Positions 11,330-23,214 of a DNA stretch of 64,000 nucleotides are shown one piece after another; position 1 is the stretch's first letter, and each line of letters begins with the position of its first letter. Both the position numbers and the translations under genes were made by a program. The stretch is from Reticulitermes speratus (Eukaryota > Arthropoda > Insecta > Blattodea > Rhinotermitidae): positions 6,651,678 through 6,715,677 of the forward strand of contig JAJKFL010000005.1 of the NCBI GenBank assembly GCA_021186555.1, written 5' to 3'. Below the pieces are notes generated by a model. It worked only from the letters and a program-made list of their open reading frames with translations, was not told the origin of the DNA and searched no databases.

Positions 11330-12612
11330 CCTTTAAGAGCCGAAACGGACAAATCTGTCCATCGTTATGTGTAGGTATGAATGCCAAAATGGGCATTTTT
11401 GTCCAAAAATATATATGTAAACTTTTCGCATTAAATACGATATTGGCGGGGCAATAAGCGTGTGTAAATATTATGTATACGTACAACAGACTTGAAGGTA
11501 ATTTTACAGTTGTGCCTCATACCAAGGGGGCGTATTGGGGCGCGGAGGTAATATACTATATAATGATGTATTCAACACTGTTTAGAGCGTATTCAGCTTC
11601 ATGCTCCAGCATCTGTACATTCATGTGCCCCAGATACCCATCGATTAAAAAGCCGGTAGGATCGAGTTAAGATTTATACGAGTCGATAGAAATATATATG
11701 TACTTTCCGGGAACCGAACCCTGATCTCCTTTCTGGTAGTCGTATAACTTATTCACTGTTCTAGCCCGTGCTTGTACTCACAGAAAAATTTTCAATACAT
11801 TTTCACGATATATTTGTCCAAATATACGAAAAAATTAAAAGCTTCCGGCTGTATTTACCCTTACGTACTTGATGGAAGAATGAAACATAGCTCACCCGAG
11901 AAAGGCAGTATATGATGCGTCATCAGAAGGAAGTTACTTGTTACAGAAATTATTACATACCTTATTATTAGATGTTCTCATCCGAATCAATATTACAGAT
12001 CAGCTGTGATTCAATATCTTTATCACGAATATGCCTTCTGTGAGCCATGATGCTGATTATGTACTCACAATAAATAATTTTCACAAGCGACAGGGTCACT
12101 GCACTGTGCGACAAACACTGAAAGAGTGTGGCCACTGGTAGGAATACCGAGAAACGTACTTTTCCTTTCGCAGGTCAGATTCCTCATGGTTGTAAAACTG
12201 TAAACCTCTTTGTAAGTACACCCTTACAGAAATCACACCAACGAAAAGCATTTCGCTGTTGTTAAAATAACCTCACAGAAATATTTCCCTTGAAAGTGGG
12301 GACGAATTCAGGAGAAAGGAGCCAGAATTTAAGGCTAAAGAGAACGAAACATAACATATTACTAAAATTTCTGTCTCTTAGGGAAGTGGTTCATTCTTAT
12401 TTTGCATCAAAATATTTTATAATAAACTATGATATACATTACCGTGTTCTCCATGCTTTACTTGAGTAAATACGATTTATTTCACAGATCCAGCGTTAAT
12501 AGTCTTCAAGATATTCAAAATTTTCCTAACCATTGCAACAAACGTTTAAATCCCCAGAGAAAACTCCGGTCCGCTGACAGTACAGGGTATTTAAATCGCC
12601 GGCTTTTAAAGG
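11330..12612. mobile_element. piggyBac-like non-autonomous element flanked by TTAA
   Basis: TTAA at 11326..11329 and 12613..12616 flank a 1283-bp segment whose ends are inverted: CCTTTAAGAGCCG on the left and, inverted, CCTTTAAAAGCCGGCGATTT on the right. TTAA targets and CC-beginning inverted ends are typical of the piggyBac superfamily. No transposase frame is left, so it would have needed a helper. A tRNA-like stretch on its minus strand, ending GGGTTCGGTTCCC near 11.7 kb, may be a nested old SINE. Confidence 0.75.
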
Positions 12613-12616
12613 TTAA

Positions 12617-13739
12617 GCGATGAGGAGTATGACTACAGGTCCTTCCAAAAGGGTTGTGCAATCACCCATACAGCCAAAAATTCAATGGCCACCTTACAGG
12701 ATATTCTTGTGGACTGTTTAATTAGTTACCCTTCATGGCCTGCTTGTTGATCTGATCAAATACTATATGACTATTATTTGTGGGGATATTCCAAAGACGT
12801 TTCTAAAAACAACACACACATAGAGAATGACACTACAGAAATTATCTGGTGCAAAAGACTGGAAATTTCTAGACAAGAACTGGTCCATTAAAGTCTAGCA
12901 AGTACTTTACATATACAGTATATCAGAATTCTTATGTGTCTTGGGACTAAAGAAGGCTTGGAAATTTGCTTCATGTTACACACGATTTTGATGCTAATAA
13001 AACCGATTAATGCAATATAATATCCATCAACATTCCATGCTTTATTTTTAATTATTGTGTTGAATTTAGATTTTGATGCATAAATTTTGGGAAACACCAC
13101 ACATACAAAATCCCTGAAATCAAGGATTAAGAATTATATAAAGAAAAGCCTATTATGAAAGAATGCAATGAGTAGGCCAACACACACACATGCACGGTCT
13201 CTCTCTCTCTCATGTTATCAAGACAATGTATCACAAATATCCAATTTCAGCAAATGGCATCATGTTTCCACTGAAAGAAAATACTGACTGAAAATTGTTA
13301 TTCTACGAACTAACTAAAAGATCAAGGAGATTACTGACCACAGTTTACTTGCTTAGGAAATGTGTTAATCCCAGATGAACAATTACCAACACACAATGAA
13401 ACACTGCATGGAGAAAAACTTAGAATTATAAAACACAATACCAAGAAATTCATTATAAACAAAATGTGAGTATCTGATTTGTTTGAATGACCATAAAGTG
13501 ACATCAGGAGTCAAGAAAGTAGGTTTGTGGTCAGAACATTTTTAGAACATTTTAGATCAGCAATTCTCAATCTTTTCTTTTTAATAAGACATTAAAAGAA
13601 TCAAAACACCTGCTGAGGAACACAATTCACAACCCAGTGCCAAACAATCGTGTCCTTCATTAAAGTACAACAATATCACTGTTGGTTTCTCTCTAGTTTC
13701 CTAAAAAAAATTATTAATTCTTGCAGCGTTAAAAATAAA
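12617..13739. other. Intron, no recognised feature
   Basis: Ordinary AT-rich sequence with a short CT run near 13200. No exon, repeat end or RNA gene was recognised. Confidence 0.5.
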
Positions 13740-13975
13740 TGTCTTTACAGAAACCTGTTGATCTAAGAAACATACAGCCTTCTGCTGCTCGAACACTGGG
13801 ATCACGAATTTGACTTCCACTTGGGGCACAAACATATGTGTGCGTTTTTCTTTGTTTCTATTGTCCTGTGTACAAAGAGGCCATGCAATAGTCTGATTCC
13901 TTATATAAGGATTACAACCCCATGTCCACACACCAGATTCAGAAACCCAGAAAATGACTCTGGGCTGCACTGACT
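13740..13975 (-). repeat. Old tRNA-headed SINE remnant
   Basis: On the minus strand a T-arm-like stretch runs through AAATTCGTGATCCCAGTGTT. Its translation (FVIPVFEQQKAVCFLDQ) resembles the chance peptide that tRNA-headed SINEs often give in insect gene predictions. It is too diverged to assign to a family, and it should not be called a gene. Confidence 0.35.
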
Positions 13976-14392
13976 CAGAGAAGCACAGAAAAACACACGC
14001 TATTCAGAATAGAATGTTTTTCATGCAAGATTTACCATAAAAGTATACTTTTTCTGTGTGTTACATTCAGAAACAGCCTCCCTATTCTTATACCAATATT
14101 GACTCCACATTCTGTACCACAAAATCCATGACTCGTTTTGGAAGGTCAGTTCTGGCCGTAATGAAGAGCAGTATTCTGCATCCAGTACAAACGTTCGTTA
14201 CATAACAATGTAAGAGTTAAAGTATGCCAAGGAAAAATCTGTGGGGAAGTTTCATATCGTTTATTTTCTATATAATAGTCATGATTATTGCTGGAGTGCA
14301 GGAGGAAATTACCGGTATACACTTATGAACACATGGCTGCTATTTCAGTAGTATTATTTATGTTCAATTACACTGTGTACACAGTCAATGCG

Positions 14393-14672
14393 GGCTGGGA
14401 TAGCGTAGTTGGTATAGCCACTCGCTATGGGCTGGATGGTCCAGGGATCCAATCCCGGTGGAAGCAAGATTTTCCGCACCCATCCAGACCAGCCCCGGGG
14501 CCCGTCCAGCCTCCTGTACAATGGGTACCGGGTCTCTTTCTGGGGGGGTAAAGTGGCCGGGATGTGGCTTTGACCACCCACTATCATCTAGCGCCGAGGT
14601 TAAAGAAAGAGTAGAACTATACACTCCCCCTCTAAGCCTTCGTGGCCTGTTCTAGGGTGAACTTTACCTCTT
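14393..14672 (+). repeat. SINE family A, nearly full copy
   Basis: The tRNA-like head starts GGGCTGGGATAGCGTAG with an A box, and a degenerate B box near GGGATCCAATCCCGG. The body blocks TCCAGACCAGCCCCGG, GGGTACCGGGTC, GTTAAAGAAAGAGTAG and the ACTTTACCTCTTTAC end follow. It is moderately diverged from the 46.4-kb copy. Confidence 0.8.
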
Positions 14673-14880
14673 TACTTCATGTTTGTACAGTGAATATATC
14701 AATACAGCATGGGCTATCTTGATCTGGAGAATGGGTGGTGTTGTATTACTTTGATGGTTGTAATCCCGCTGTGTTTGCCAATATCAACAAATAAACAGTC
14801 AAGTTCCAGTCTTAACACAACTACATATTTATAGTCTTGTTTTTACCCACATAAGAACCACTGTCAGGCACCTATGTATT

Positions 14881-17605
14881 CATTCATTCTGTAGTCTGTC
14901 TTACGACAGGTCCGTAGCCTCTTCCAAAGCGAGTTCTCCACAGGGTGCGATCTAGTGCTTCCTCTTTCAATTTCCAGTATCTTTTCTTTTCCTTAAGGTC
15001 ATCCAGTAGCTGCTTACGTCTTCTCCCTCGTCGTCCCGTCATTTCTATCCTTCCTTCTAACTTTCCTTCAATCACGTGTTTCAGAAGGCAATTTCTACGC
15101 AAGATGTGACCAATCCAGTTAGCCTTTCTTCTTTTTATTGTATGTAGTATATTCCTCTCCTCCTTGACTCTGTGTAATACTTCTTCATTTCTCACACGAT
15201 CGGTCCAACTGATCTTCTCCATTCTTCTCCAGCACCACATTTCAAAACTTTCCAGATACTTCTGATCTACTTTCCGAAGTGTCCACGTTTCAGCACCATA
15301 CAAAGCTATGCTCCAAATGTAGCACTTTACTAGTTTCTTCCTTAAATTTAATTCCAGTTTGCTGGTGAAAAGATTTTTCTTCTTGTTGAATGCTGTTTTT
15401 GCCATGGCAATTCTGGATTTAATTTCACGTGTACACCTTGCATCACTTGTAATCATGCTACCCAAATAATTGAAATATTCCACATTCTCCAATTGTTTTT
15501 GATCTATCATAATTTTCATTGGGGATGGTTGCCTTGAGATTTTCATTACTTTAGTTTTTCCCACATTCATTTCCATTCCATAGCGTCTTCCAATTTCAAT
15601 TAGTCTATCAATCATGCCCTGTAGCACGTTTTCTTCCCTAGCCAGTAGCACAAGGTCATCTGCATATTTCACAGTGCGAATTACTTGTCCTCCTATTTTG
15701 AAGTCTCCAAACCCTTCAAGAGCTTCCTTGGTAAGGTACTCGCTGTATAAGTTGAACAGAATCGGTGACAAACAGCAACCTTGTCTAACTCCTCTTCCAA
15801 TCTTCACACTTCTCGTCTCCCCTTGGTCCAGTCGTATTTTGACACTTTGTTCCATGTACAATTTGCTGACTAATCTTCTTTCGCGCCAGTCTATCCCAAT
15901 TCCTTTTAGGATTTGCATTAATTTGGTCCAGTTGACACGGTCAAATGCCTTCTGCCAGTCTATGAAGCAAGCACACAATTCCTCATCTATGACCAAGGTT
16001 CGTTCTGATATTATTCTCAGCATCCCAATTGCATCCCTAGTTCCTTTTCCTCTTCTAAATCCAAACTGATCTTCTCCAAGTGCATCTTCAATTTTCCTCT
16101 CAATTCTTCTTCTAAGTATCCTCGCTACTATCTTTGCTGCATGTGCGATGATGCTGATTGTGCGATGGTCGCTGCATTTTGTAGCTTTGGGCTTCTTCTT
16201 TAAGGCAATCATTGTAACTTCAATAAAATCTCTGGGCCATTCTCCAGTTACATACATGCTGTTGATCATTTGTGTCATTAGCCTTAGACCACCTTCTCCC
16301 AACAATTTGAGTACATCCCCAGGTACATCATCATCTCCTGTAGCCTTCTTATCCCTCATCTCCTTGATAGCTTTTTCCACTTCACTTTGCAAAATATAAG
16401 GGCCTTTCTCGTCTTCATCTACTTCATCTTCAGGTTCAACGTCTAGATGTTCTGGTCGATTAGCTCGATCGTAGAGCTCTGTGATATAATTCTCCCAAAT
16501 TTGCAATACTCGTCTCTGATTTATTATTATATTGCCTTGAGAGTCTTCGATGCCAATGTTTTGAATCCCATGGTTTTCTTTCCAACCTAGTTCCTTTGTC
16601 TTCATGTACATTAAATCATAACGTCCTATTCTTTGAAATTCTATGATCTCGTCGCATATGCTCTCCAGATATTCCTTCTTGGCGTTGTCCGTGGCTCTTT
16701 TCAATTCGTTCCTCAGTCTTCTGTAGTTCTTCCTTCCTTCTTCATTGTTGACATTCTTCCATTTCCTTCGTTCATCCATTTTACTGATCATCTCCTGTGT
16801 AATCCATGGCTTTCTTGCTCTCCTCTCGACTTTTCCAACCAAACCACTCATAGTATCTAACACACATTTCTTGATATTGTTCCACTGCACTTCCACATTC
16901 CCACTTTCACATTTGATTGCACCAAGCTGTTCTTCTAGTCTATCGTGTACTACCTGTCGTTGAGCATATAGCTTCTCCAAATCCCATCTTGGTTTTCTCT
17001 TGTGGAACCTCATGATCTTCTTCAATCTGGTGCAGATCTTTGCAACCAGTAAATTGTGGTCAGAGTCAATATCTGCTCCAGGCAGTGTCTGCACATCCTT
17101 CACACTGTTCCTGAATCGCTGTTTCACTAGTACATAGTCCAGCTGATATCGATTCCTATCTCCTGGTGATTTCCACGTGTACAATCTTCTTTTAGGTTTT
17201 TTGAACCATGTGTTTTGTTATAACAAGTCCATTTCTTTCACAGAAGTCAATAAGCATTTGACCTCTCTGATTCCTCCTTCCCAGTCCATATGGTCCAACA
17301 GTGTTGTGATGTGCTTTATCTCCAACCACACTGTTCCAATCTCCCATTATAATCGTGTTTGTCGCGCCCTTTCCATCCTCTTCAAGAATTTCTTCAATTA
17401 TATCATACAACTCTTCCACTTTGTCATCTTCATAGTCCGATGTTGGCATGTACACTTGCACTATCAAAATACTTACCGGTTCTGCCTGCAATTTAATAGC
17501 AATGATTCTGTCACTATACACACTCTTCTTAACAACACTTTTCACTACGCTTTTATGCACTACTATAGCTACGCCTCTTTCAGCACTGTCACCCCCGGAA
17601 TAATA
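14881..17605 (-). mobile_element. LINE (non-LTR retrotransposon), RTE-like, 5'-truncated, recent
   Basis: An 11-bp target duplication ACCTATGTATT lies at 14870..14880 and 17606..17616. A frame of 766 codons (14884..17184) holds the end of an AP-type endonuclease (SDHNLL near residue 41) and a reverse transcriptase (FGFRRGKGTRDA, FIDWQKAFDRVNW, GVRQGCCLSPILFN, YADD near residue 500). A C-terminal region follows with YGAETW and GHILRR. The upstream frame at 17192..17560 holds the endonuclease middle (GDWN, VGPYGLGRRNQRG). The two frames would be one if the T run at 17213..17216 had three T instead of four. The 5' end of the endonuclease is missing. The element ends in GAATGAATGAAT. The GPYGLG-RN-RG motif is typical of RTE-type endonucleases, but the clade is not proven. 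Confidence 0.9.
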
Positions 17606-17744
17606 ACCTATGTATTAAGAACATTTAAATAAAGGTAAAAGTGCATACAAATATATATACATCGATTGTGAGATCTCAAAATTTACAATCTTTACTGCAA
17701 CTTACCTCTCCTTAGTGAAACCATTACACTAGCTCCTATTTGTT

Positions 17745-17990
17745 GTGTTTTTTTTTTAGGCAAGTTCACGAAATTGCGAACAGTGACTATTAGCTTCGCC
17801 ATGTCTGTCAGTCTGTCTGTCCATCTGCATGGAACAACTTGGCTCCCACTGGATGGATTTTCGTGAAATTTGATATCTGAGTATTCTTCAAAAATCTGTT
17901 AGGATATTCAATTTTGATTAAAATCTAACAATAACTGGTACTTTACATGAAGATGCATGCAAGTTTATGATATCTCACTGAATTCTTCTT
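17745..17990 (+). repeat. Dispersed repeat with TCTGTC-rich start
   Basis: It contains CTGTCAGTCTGTCTGTCCATC, then TGGATTTTCGTGAAATTTGATA. A related stretch (CAGTCAGTCTATCAATCC, then CTTCCTGAAATTTGATACTG) lies at 33.88 to 33.96 kb. The family is unknown to me. Confidence 0.4.
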
Positions 17991-18466
17991 AGAATGAGCA
18001 ATGTTTCATACCAAAGTTGTAGAGAGAATCAAAACACACATTTTATGTTCAATAACTTTTTTTTTCCCCGAAAATTGTGCCGTTTATGAGATAATGTGGA
18101 AAAATATGGTAGAGCCGGACAGGCCACAGTTGACAATATAACATGGTGCATGTGTCTGGCATGCCGGATAACTAAGGCTACAGACACAGACACACACACA
18201 CACACGTGGAATATGTAATACTTATTGCTTTTGAACGGCAAAAATGGTTACGCAAACATGCCTCAATGTTACATTTATACATACATTGCCCGTCTTGGTA
18301 AACTTTAATTACCAAAAATTATTAAAATCAAAATATCATATATAATGAAGTCCACGTTATGTAATATGGACCTTAATGATTTCACTAAGGATAGATAAGT
18401 TGCAGTAAAGATTGTAAATTGTGAGATCTCACAATCCATGTTTATATTTTGGTATGCACTTTTCAT

Positions 18467-18515
18467 AAATGCCTGATGATGGTCCTTATGAGGACTGAAA
18501 CACGTACCTGAACAC
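18467..18515 (+). ncRNA. Hammerhead-like motif in right foldback arm
   Basis: Intact CTGATGA is followed by T, the stem GGTCC with GGACT, then GAAAC and ACGTA, giving an allowed GTA cleavage triplet. Core, stem II and stem III fit the hammerhead consensus. I cannot find a convincing stem I. Confidence 0.45.
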
Positions 18516-18528
18516 AAAAATATAAATA

Positions 18529-18713
18529 CAGTCAAACTCAGTTACAGCGTCATGAAAGGGGCTGAGTATTTTGTGTCGTTATAAACGAGTGTTGTTATAA
18601 CAGAGGAGTATAATGTTACAGTTAACAGTGAGGAATTAATTGGTACCACAGAATAGCTGACATTATAGACGAGGTGTCGCATAAACTGATGTTGTTGTGA
18701 CTGGATCCGACTG
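18529..18713. mobile_element. Pogo/Tigger-like MITE, 185 bp
   Basis: TA flanks both ends, and the inverted ends are CAGTCAAACTCAGTTACAGC and, inverted, CAGTCGGATCCAGTCACAAC. CAGT ends with TA targets are typical of pogo-type elements of the Tc1/mariner group. It sits in a foldback arm and is younger than it. Confidence 0.7.
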
Positions 18714-18945
18714 TATATAGCTGTGTTAAGACTGAAATTTAGGACTGTTTATTTGTTAGTTATTATATTAAGTCTTTAACTTAACTTTGAATTATGTGAT
18801 TGAGAAAAGGCTGATCTAAAATTCTCTTATGAAGTGTAGACTGAGCTGCACACCAAATCTAAGAAAGAAACAGAAGTTGTGGCCAAGCACCATTTTATAT
18901 CAAGATGCTCTATGTAGTGGAGTAGCTTGGAGTACTGTGACTTAC

Positions 18946-19007
18946 AGGACGGCCAGGCACGCCCGGCTCCCTGTATATCCTCTGGATCCATTTCTTCCTG
19001 GAATTCC
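18946..19007 (-). CDS. Collagen-domain gene, exon one base short of 63 bp
   Basis: The exon lies between a TACTAG acceptor and a CCT|GTAAGT donor. It begins GIPGRNGSRGYTG in one frame and ends EPGVPGRP in the next. One extra G in the GGG run (plus strand CCC at 18969..18971) would give seven unbroken Gly-X-Y triplets in exactly 63 bp with phase 0 on both sides. Length, phase and repeat all point to a missing base. A sequencing or assembly error in a homopolymer is the simplest reading, and a true frameshift allele is the alternative. Confidence 0.85.
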
Positions 19008-19136
19008 CTAGTATTTAAGAAACAATGTGGAGGATTATGAACATCATATAATGAAAGGTGTTAAAAAAATTATAAAAGTCTCCAAAAATAATTGATATAA
19101 TTACTTATATAAAAAGATATACTAATACGATACAGT

Positions 19137-19224
19137 GGTTTGGTAGTTGCCATGACAGCACATTGCCCACTGTCACTTACAGTTTGGTAGTTGCCATGAC
19201 AGCACATTGCCCACTGTCACTTAC
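19137..19224. repeat. Exact 44-bp tandem duplication
   Basis: Two adjoining copies of a unit starting GTTTGGTAGTTGCCATGACA are identical apart from the first base or two. The duplication is very recent, or it is an assembly artefact. Confidence 0.9.
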
Positions 19225-19492
19225 AGTTTTATGTCAACAGTTCAAACCAAAGAACAAGGTCTGAATTTTAACTTCAGAATTCTCTATGCAAGAATAATCC
19301 AGATTTTATGCATGGTTAAATTTTTAACCCTTTTTGCTGTATGGCACTAACATTCAAACTTTTGTGTCAATGGGCTCTTCTAATTCCTTTTCACAATCAT
19401 AAAATCCATCTTTATTTAACTCTCAGTAAACATACAAAGATACATGAATAATAAATGCATAATTATTTTTGGAGATACTACATATATATATA

Positions 19493-20758
19493 CAGGGCAG
19501 TCAGAAAGAAATTTCTCCTATTTTGTAATGTCCTTACATTCCTCTTTTATGGGAATAACCACTACATAAGTGAATTCCTTGAACGGTCTCTATCATTTTT
19601 AAGTAGTCACAACTGCTTGGCTCGACAGATGGCAGCACCACAGTTGATCCTAAAATGGCAGAGACTGGTGGTGTGCATTTAAAACAATGCGCAGTGACTC
19701 AGTTCTTGCTTGCTGAACGTTTTCTTGCAGTGTATGGCTAAGCAACTGTGGGCATGAACATTATGTGCAAGGTGGATTAAAGATGCCGTAACAGGAGGAG
19801 CATAACGTTGTGATACACTCCGAAGTGGTCATAAATGCACTGCAGTAATGCCTGACAACATCTACTGGGTTGAAATGATAACAGATAAATTGTGCTCCAT
19901 GCTATCCAACAGTACAGGCAGTGTGATGGTAGATATTGAAGAGGGTGGATATTCGAAAGCCCGTGCTCACTGGGTGCCACGAGTACTGAAAGAGGCAGAG
20001 AAAGAGGCAAGGTAGGAACTCACCACTTACCTGTCACACCAATATAATATGGGAGCTGAGGGTCTCCTGTCACAGAATATGGTGGGTGAGTTGGTGAAAC
20101 CAGCGTCTTAACATTTCAAACCCAAATCCAAGTGACAATTTGTGAAATGGCGCCACACAACATCCCCAAAAAAGAAAATATTCAAGAGGGCACTGTCAGC
20201 AGGAACAATCATAGCTACAGTCCTTTGGGATGAGAAAGATGTTATTCTTGTAAACTTCTTGCTTATTAGGACAACAGTAACTTTGGCCACTGTGCTGAAA
20301 ATCTACAAAGCCTGAATGCTCACCTTTGTCAAATGTCAGAAATGTTGTTCCCCATGACAACACCAGGCCACACACAAGCGCGCACACTACTCAGACCATT
20401 ACAAGATTTAGAAGAACAGTATTGCAGCACCCACTCTTAGTAATGAATTTACGCCATCTGATTTTCCGATGTTTGGTTGTGTGAAAGACAGCCTGTGGGG
20501 GCACCAATAGACAGACGATGAAGCACTGAAGAATGCCCTGTGCCAGTAGTTGCAGAGCTAGGATAGCAACTTTTACCAGGCAGAAATACATGCATTTATT
20601 CAAAGGTGGAAAAAGACATTTGTCAAAGATGCAGATTATCTTGAAAAATAATTATGCCTTCAGCAAAGTTGCAGTGAAGTTCTGTGAAATTTTCACACAT
20701 TTAACTTGTATACAGCATTAATAAAAAATAGAAGGCATTACTTTCTGACTAACCCTTG
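19493..20758 (+). mobile_element. Mariner-family DNA transposon, inactive
   Basis: TA flanks a 1266-bp element, close to the usual 1.3 kb for mariner. The ends are CAGGGCAGTCAGAAAG and, inverted, CAAGGGTTAGTCAGAAAGTA. Plus-strand pieces of transposase are recognisable: an N-terminal HTH-like part with TQFLLAERFLAVYG, then KWRHTTSPKKKIFK, SAGTIIATVLWDEKDVILV (catalytic-core region) and TPSDFPMFGCVKDSLWG near the end. Several stops and frameshifts interrupt these pieces, so no transposase is made. Its ends match those of the palindromic element at 5.3 kb. Confidence 0.85.
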
Positions 20759-20931
20759 TATATATTGGTAGATATTCTGTGTCACACCATTACACCATGT
20801 GACACATGATTTTACTGGACAAACTGTTAAATTGATGTCAATGAAGCAATTAGCAGAGAAGGGTTGGTTAGTTTATTTTCACAAAAAGTAATATTAACTG
20901 GTTAATAAAAACATTAAGGTATAAGTCTCAC

Positions 20932-21003
20932 AGGCAATCCCAACTGTCCAGGAAGCCCCGGAAATCCCGGCTGGCCCATCATCCCATAATCTCCCTTTGC
21001 TCC
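20932..21003 (-). CDS. Collagen-domain gene, 72-bp Gly-X-Y exon
   Basis: It encodes 24 residues, eight unbroken triplets beginning GAKGDYGMMGQPG and ending GQLGLP. The acceptor is TTACAG and the donor CCT|GTGAGA, with phase 0 on both sides. The 72-bp length is a whole number of 9-bp triplet units. It is only 110 bp downstream of the 180-bp exon. Confidence 0.92.
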
Positions 21004-21113
21004 CTGTAAGCAATGCCATTAACACGATGAATATTTATAAAAAAAAAAAAAACTGTACACTTGTATTAGTCAACAGGTGAAGACTGCGAAGGATGAAATC
21101 AGTTTATACAAAC

Positions 21114-21293
21114 CTTAGGTCCTGCCATACCAAGAGCTCCAACAGGTCCAATAGGTCCCACAGGTCCTGGAGACCCTCTTTCACCAGATGGTCCTGGTTC
21201 TCCAGGTATTCCTTGCCTCCCATCATGTCCAGGAAGACCCTCAGGACCGACAGGTCCAGGGGGACCAGGGGGCCCAGGTTCACCAGGTTCACC
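21114..21293 (-). CDS. Collagen-domain gene, 180-bp Gly-X-Y exon (longest helical exon)
   Basis: It encodes twenty unbroken Gly-X-Y triplets, starting [16 protein letters not shown] and ending GALGMAGPK. The acceptor is CTCAAG and the donor AAG|GTTTGT, with phase 0 on both sides. It is rich in proline at X and Y positions, as stable helices are, and has GER and GEK-like charged triplets that may serve binding or assembly. It follows the non-helical exons at 29.1 and 26.1 kb. Confidence 0.95.
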
Positions 21294-23214
21294 CTTGAGT
21301 GAAGACAGTTCATAATTTTTAATCAACAGGCATCTTGAATTGTTATACTTGTCAGAGTAAAATGAGAACATTACAACTGACATGGCAGTTTTAGTAAATA
21401 AATAAATGTTGTGCTGTACATCAAACACACGGGGCTAAAATATACACTTTCTGGGCTTTCAGAAAAAAAGAATCATGCGAATGATACGCCTCTTACTGAA
21501 TGAGATGTTGCAGACCACAAAATAAATACTTCTCATTAGTAAAACCAAAATTAATGTAGTGTGTTCCATGATATCAAGAAATTAAAAAATAAGCTTCAGT
21601 ACGGTTTTGTAACAAGTTTCCCTCAGTTTACTCTCATCTGTCTGTGTTAATTTCATCTTCAAAAATATACGATAATTAACCAACTGCACGGTACAAGGCA
21701 TTCCTTGGAAAGTTGACGGTTATTCAACTGGTCAACAAATTCTTTGCTTTTATAGACCCATGTTCACAAAGACCTGCAACTGGACCCTCTTCTAAGCTAG
21801 TTGAATCCACTCAACATCCTTGCACCTCATTTCTTTAAAATCTATTTTTAATATTCTCCCTTCATCTATATCTACGTTTCTGAAGTTTCTACTGTTTAAA
21901 TCATTCCAAAGTATTTATCCAAGTCTGAGGCCCTTTGTGACATTTTTTACATGCTTTTTATGGTTATGGGTTATTATTCCCACTCCCAACTCCCACATTT
22001 GGAAACAACACCCTATTGCTTGTCCTGTGACTATTTACTCAATGTATTAACAGTTACCTCCATATCTGGCAGTTATTCCTCATTTCTGTACCTTGAGGAC
22101 GTAACATGCCATGTTAACAAGGTCTATACAAAATCATAACCCTCCTACCAAACAAATAACAAAAGTTCACTATCATCACACTTATATACAATTTTCAAGG
22201 AGCTGTATCTCCAATATTAAATATGCACGACTAGATCCAATTCTAAGTAATCTTTAAAATGTAAATGTCATCATAAGAAGTCAAGGACTGAAAACACCTG
22301 AAATGTACCACACTGTGTTCCATACAGCATGGTATTTAGACATATGGGATAATGTTACAATTTGTGGATTCAAGTTTTCTGATTTGTCACGCCATGTTGA
22401 CTGCTAAATAGCTATGAAAGTTTAGCAGGAGCCTGCTGCTTCCATCTTCACATTATTGGGCTGTCAGACCCTGAAGATGGAAGCACCTCCTCTTCCAAAC
22501 ACTGCTAACTACCTATCAATTAACATGCCGTAACTTCCTGAAAGACTTTGAATCTTCACCCATACTGCTGTGAGAACCCCAAATTTCGCAACTTTATGTT
22601 CGGCTCACAGCATACGAATATTCAACTATAAAAACCTTATGCCTAATTATGATTAAGAAACCATACATGAACATGCAAATTGGCACAAAGTACAAGCAAC
22701 ATACATGCAGTAAAATGGTTGCAGCAAGAGCATGCAGCATATCATGGAAGAAAGGAACTTTTACATTCTTTGTACCCAAAACTCAGACATTATAATTAGT
22801 GAAAACACATTCATTACAACATTAATATCAATGCTATACAAGACACATTAATTTCTGTAAAAATAAACACTGCTGTCTAATGGGATGTCATGCCATGTAC
22901 TTTGTTAAATACGTGGCAACATTTTGGATAATGTGCTCCCTTCAATTTCAGGGAGGAAGAGTAACTTGAAGGTGAAGGCAACATATTCCACCAAAACACT
23001 GGTACTTATCGAAGGACACAGCATCACATCCAACAGGACAGCAATCAACACAGTCACCATGATGAGAAACTCAGATCCCACATACTGTTCTTCAGACACT
23101 GCTAAACTGTGACTTCTTAAGAATCAGCTATTGTGGGTGTCTGTGGGTACGACCGTTACTGGACCCTCAAACAGCATAAATAACGACTCAGCAGATCTCC
23201 ATACTGCGGTACAT
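21294..23214. other. Intron, mostly unrecognised
   Basis: A hairpin-like stretch at about 22445 to 22490 has GCTTCCATCTTCA inverted against CCTGAAGATGGAAGC, recalling the hammerhead-like repeats but without GAAAC. A piece with a related spacing lies at 22.94 to 23.0 kb. Nothing else is supported. Confidence 0.45.

Larger units (their letters stand above)
14700..18760. mobile_element. Foldback element split by a LINE and a small MITE
   Basis: The left arm shares motifs with the right arm in inverted order: TTGTGAGATCTCA with AATTTACAATCTTTACTGCAACTTA at 17.66 to 17.71 kb against 18.39 to 18.43 kb, and AGTCTTAACACAACTA with AAATAAACAGTC at 14.8 kb against 18.72 to 18.75 kb. The left arm was split by the LINE at 14881..17605, and the right arm by the MITE at 18529..18713. 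Removing the two insertions leaves a foldback of about 1.1 kb that carries a hammerhead-like core. Confidence 0.6.

Noticed and set aside
15614-16963. Several plus-strand open frames of 72 to 151 codons
   Set aside because: They lie opposite the LINE reverse transcriptase frame and are its antisense shadow.
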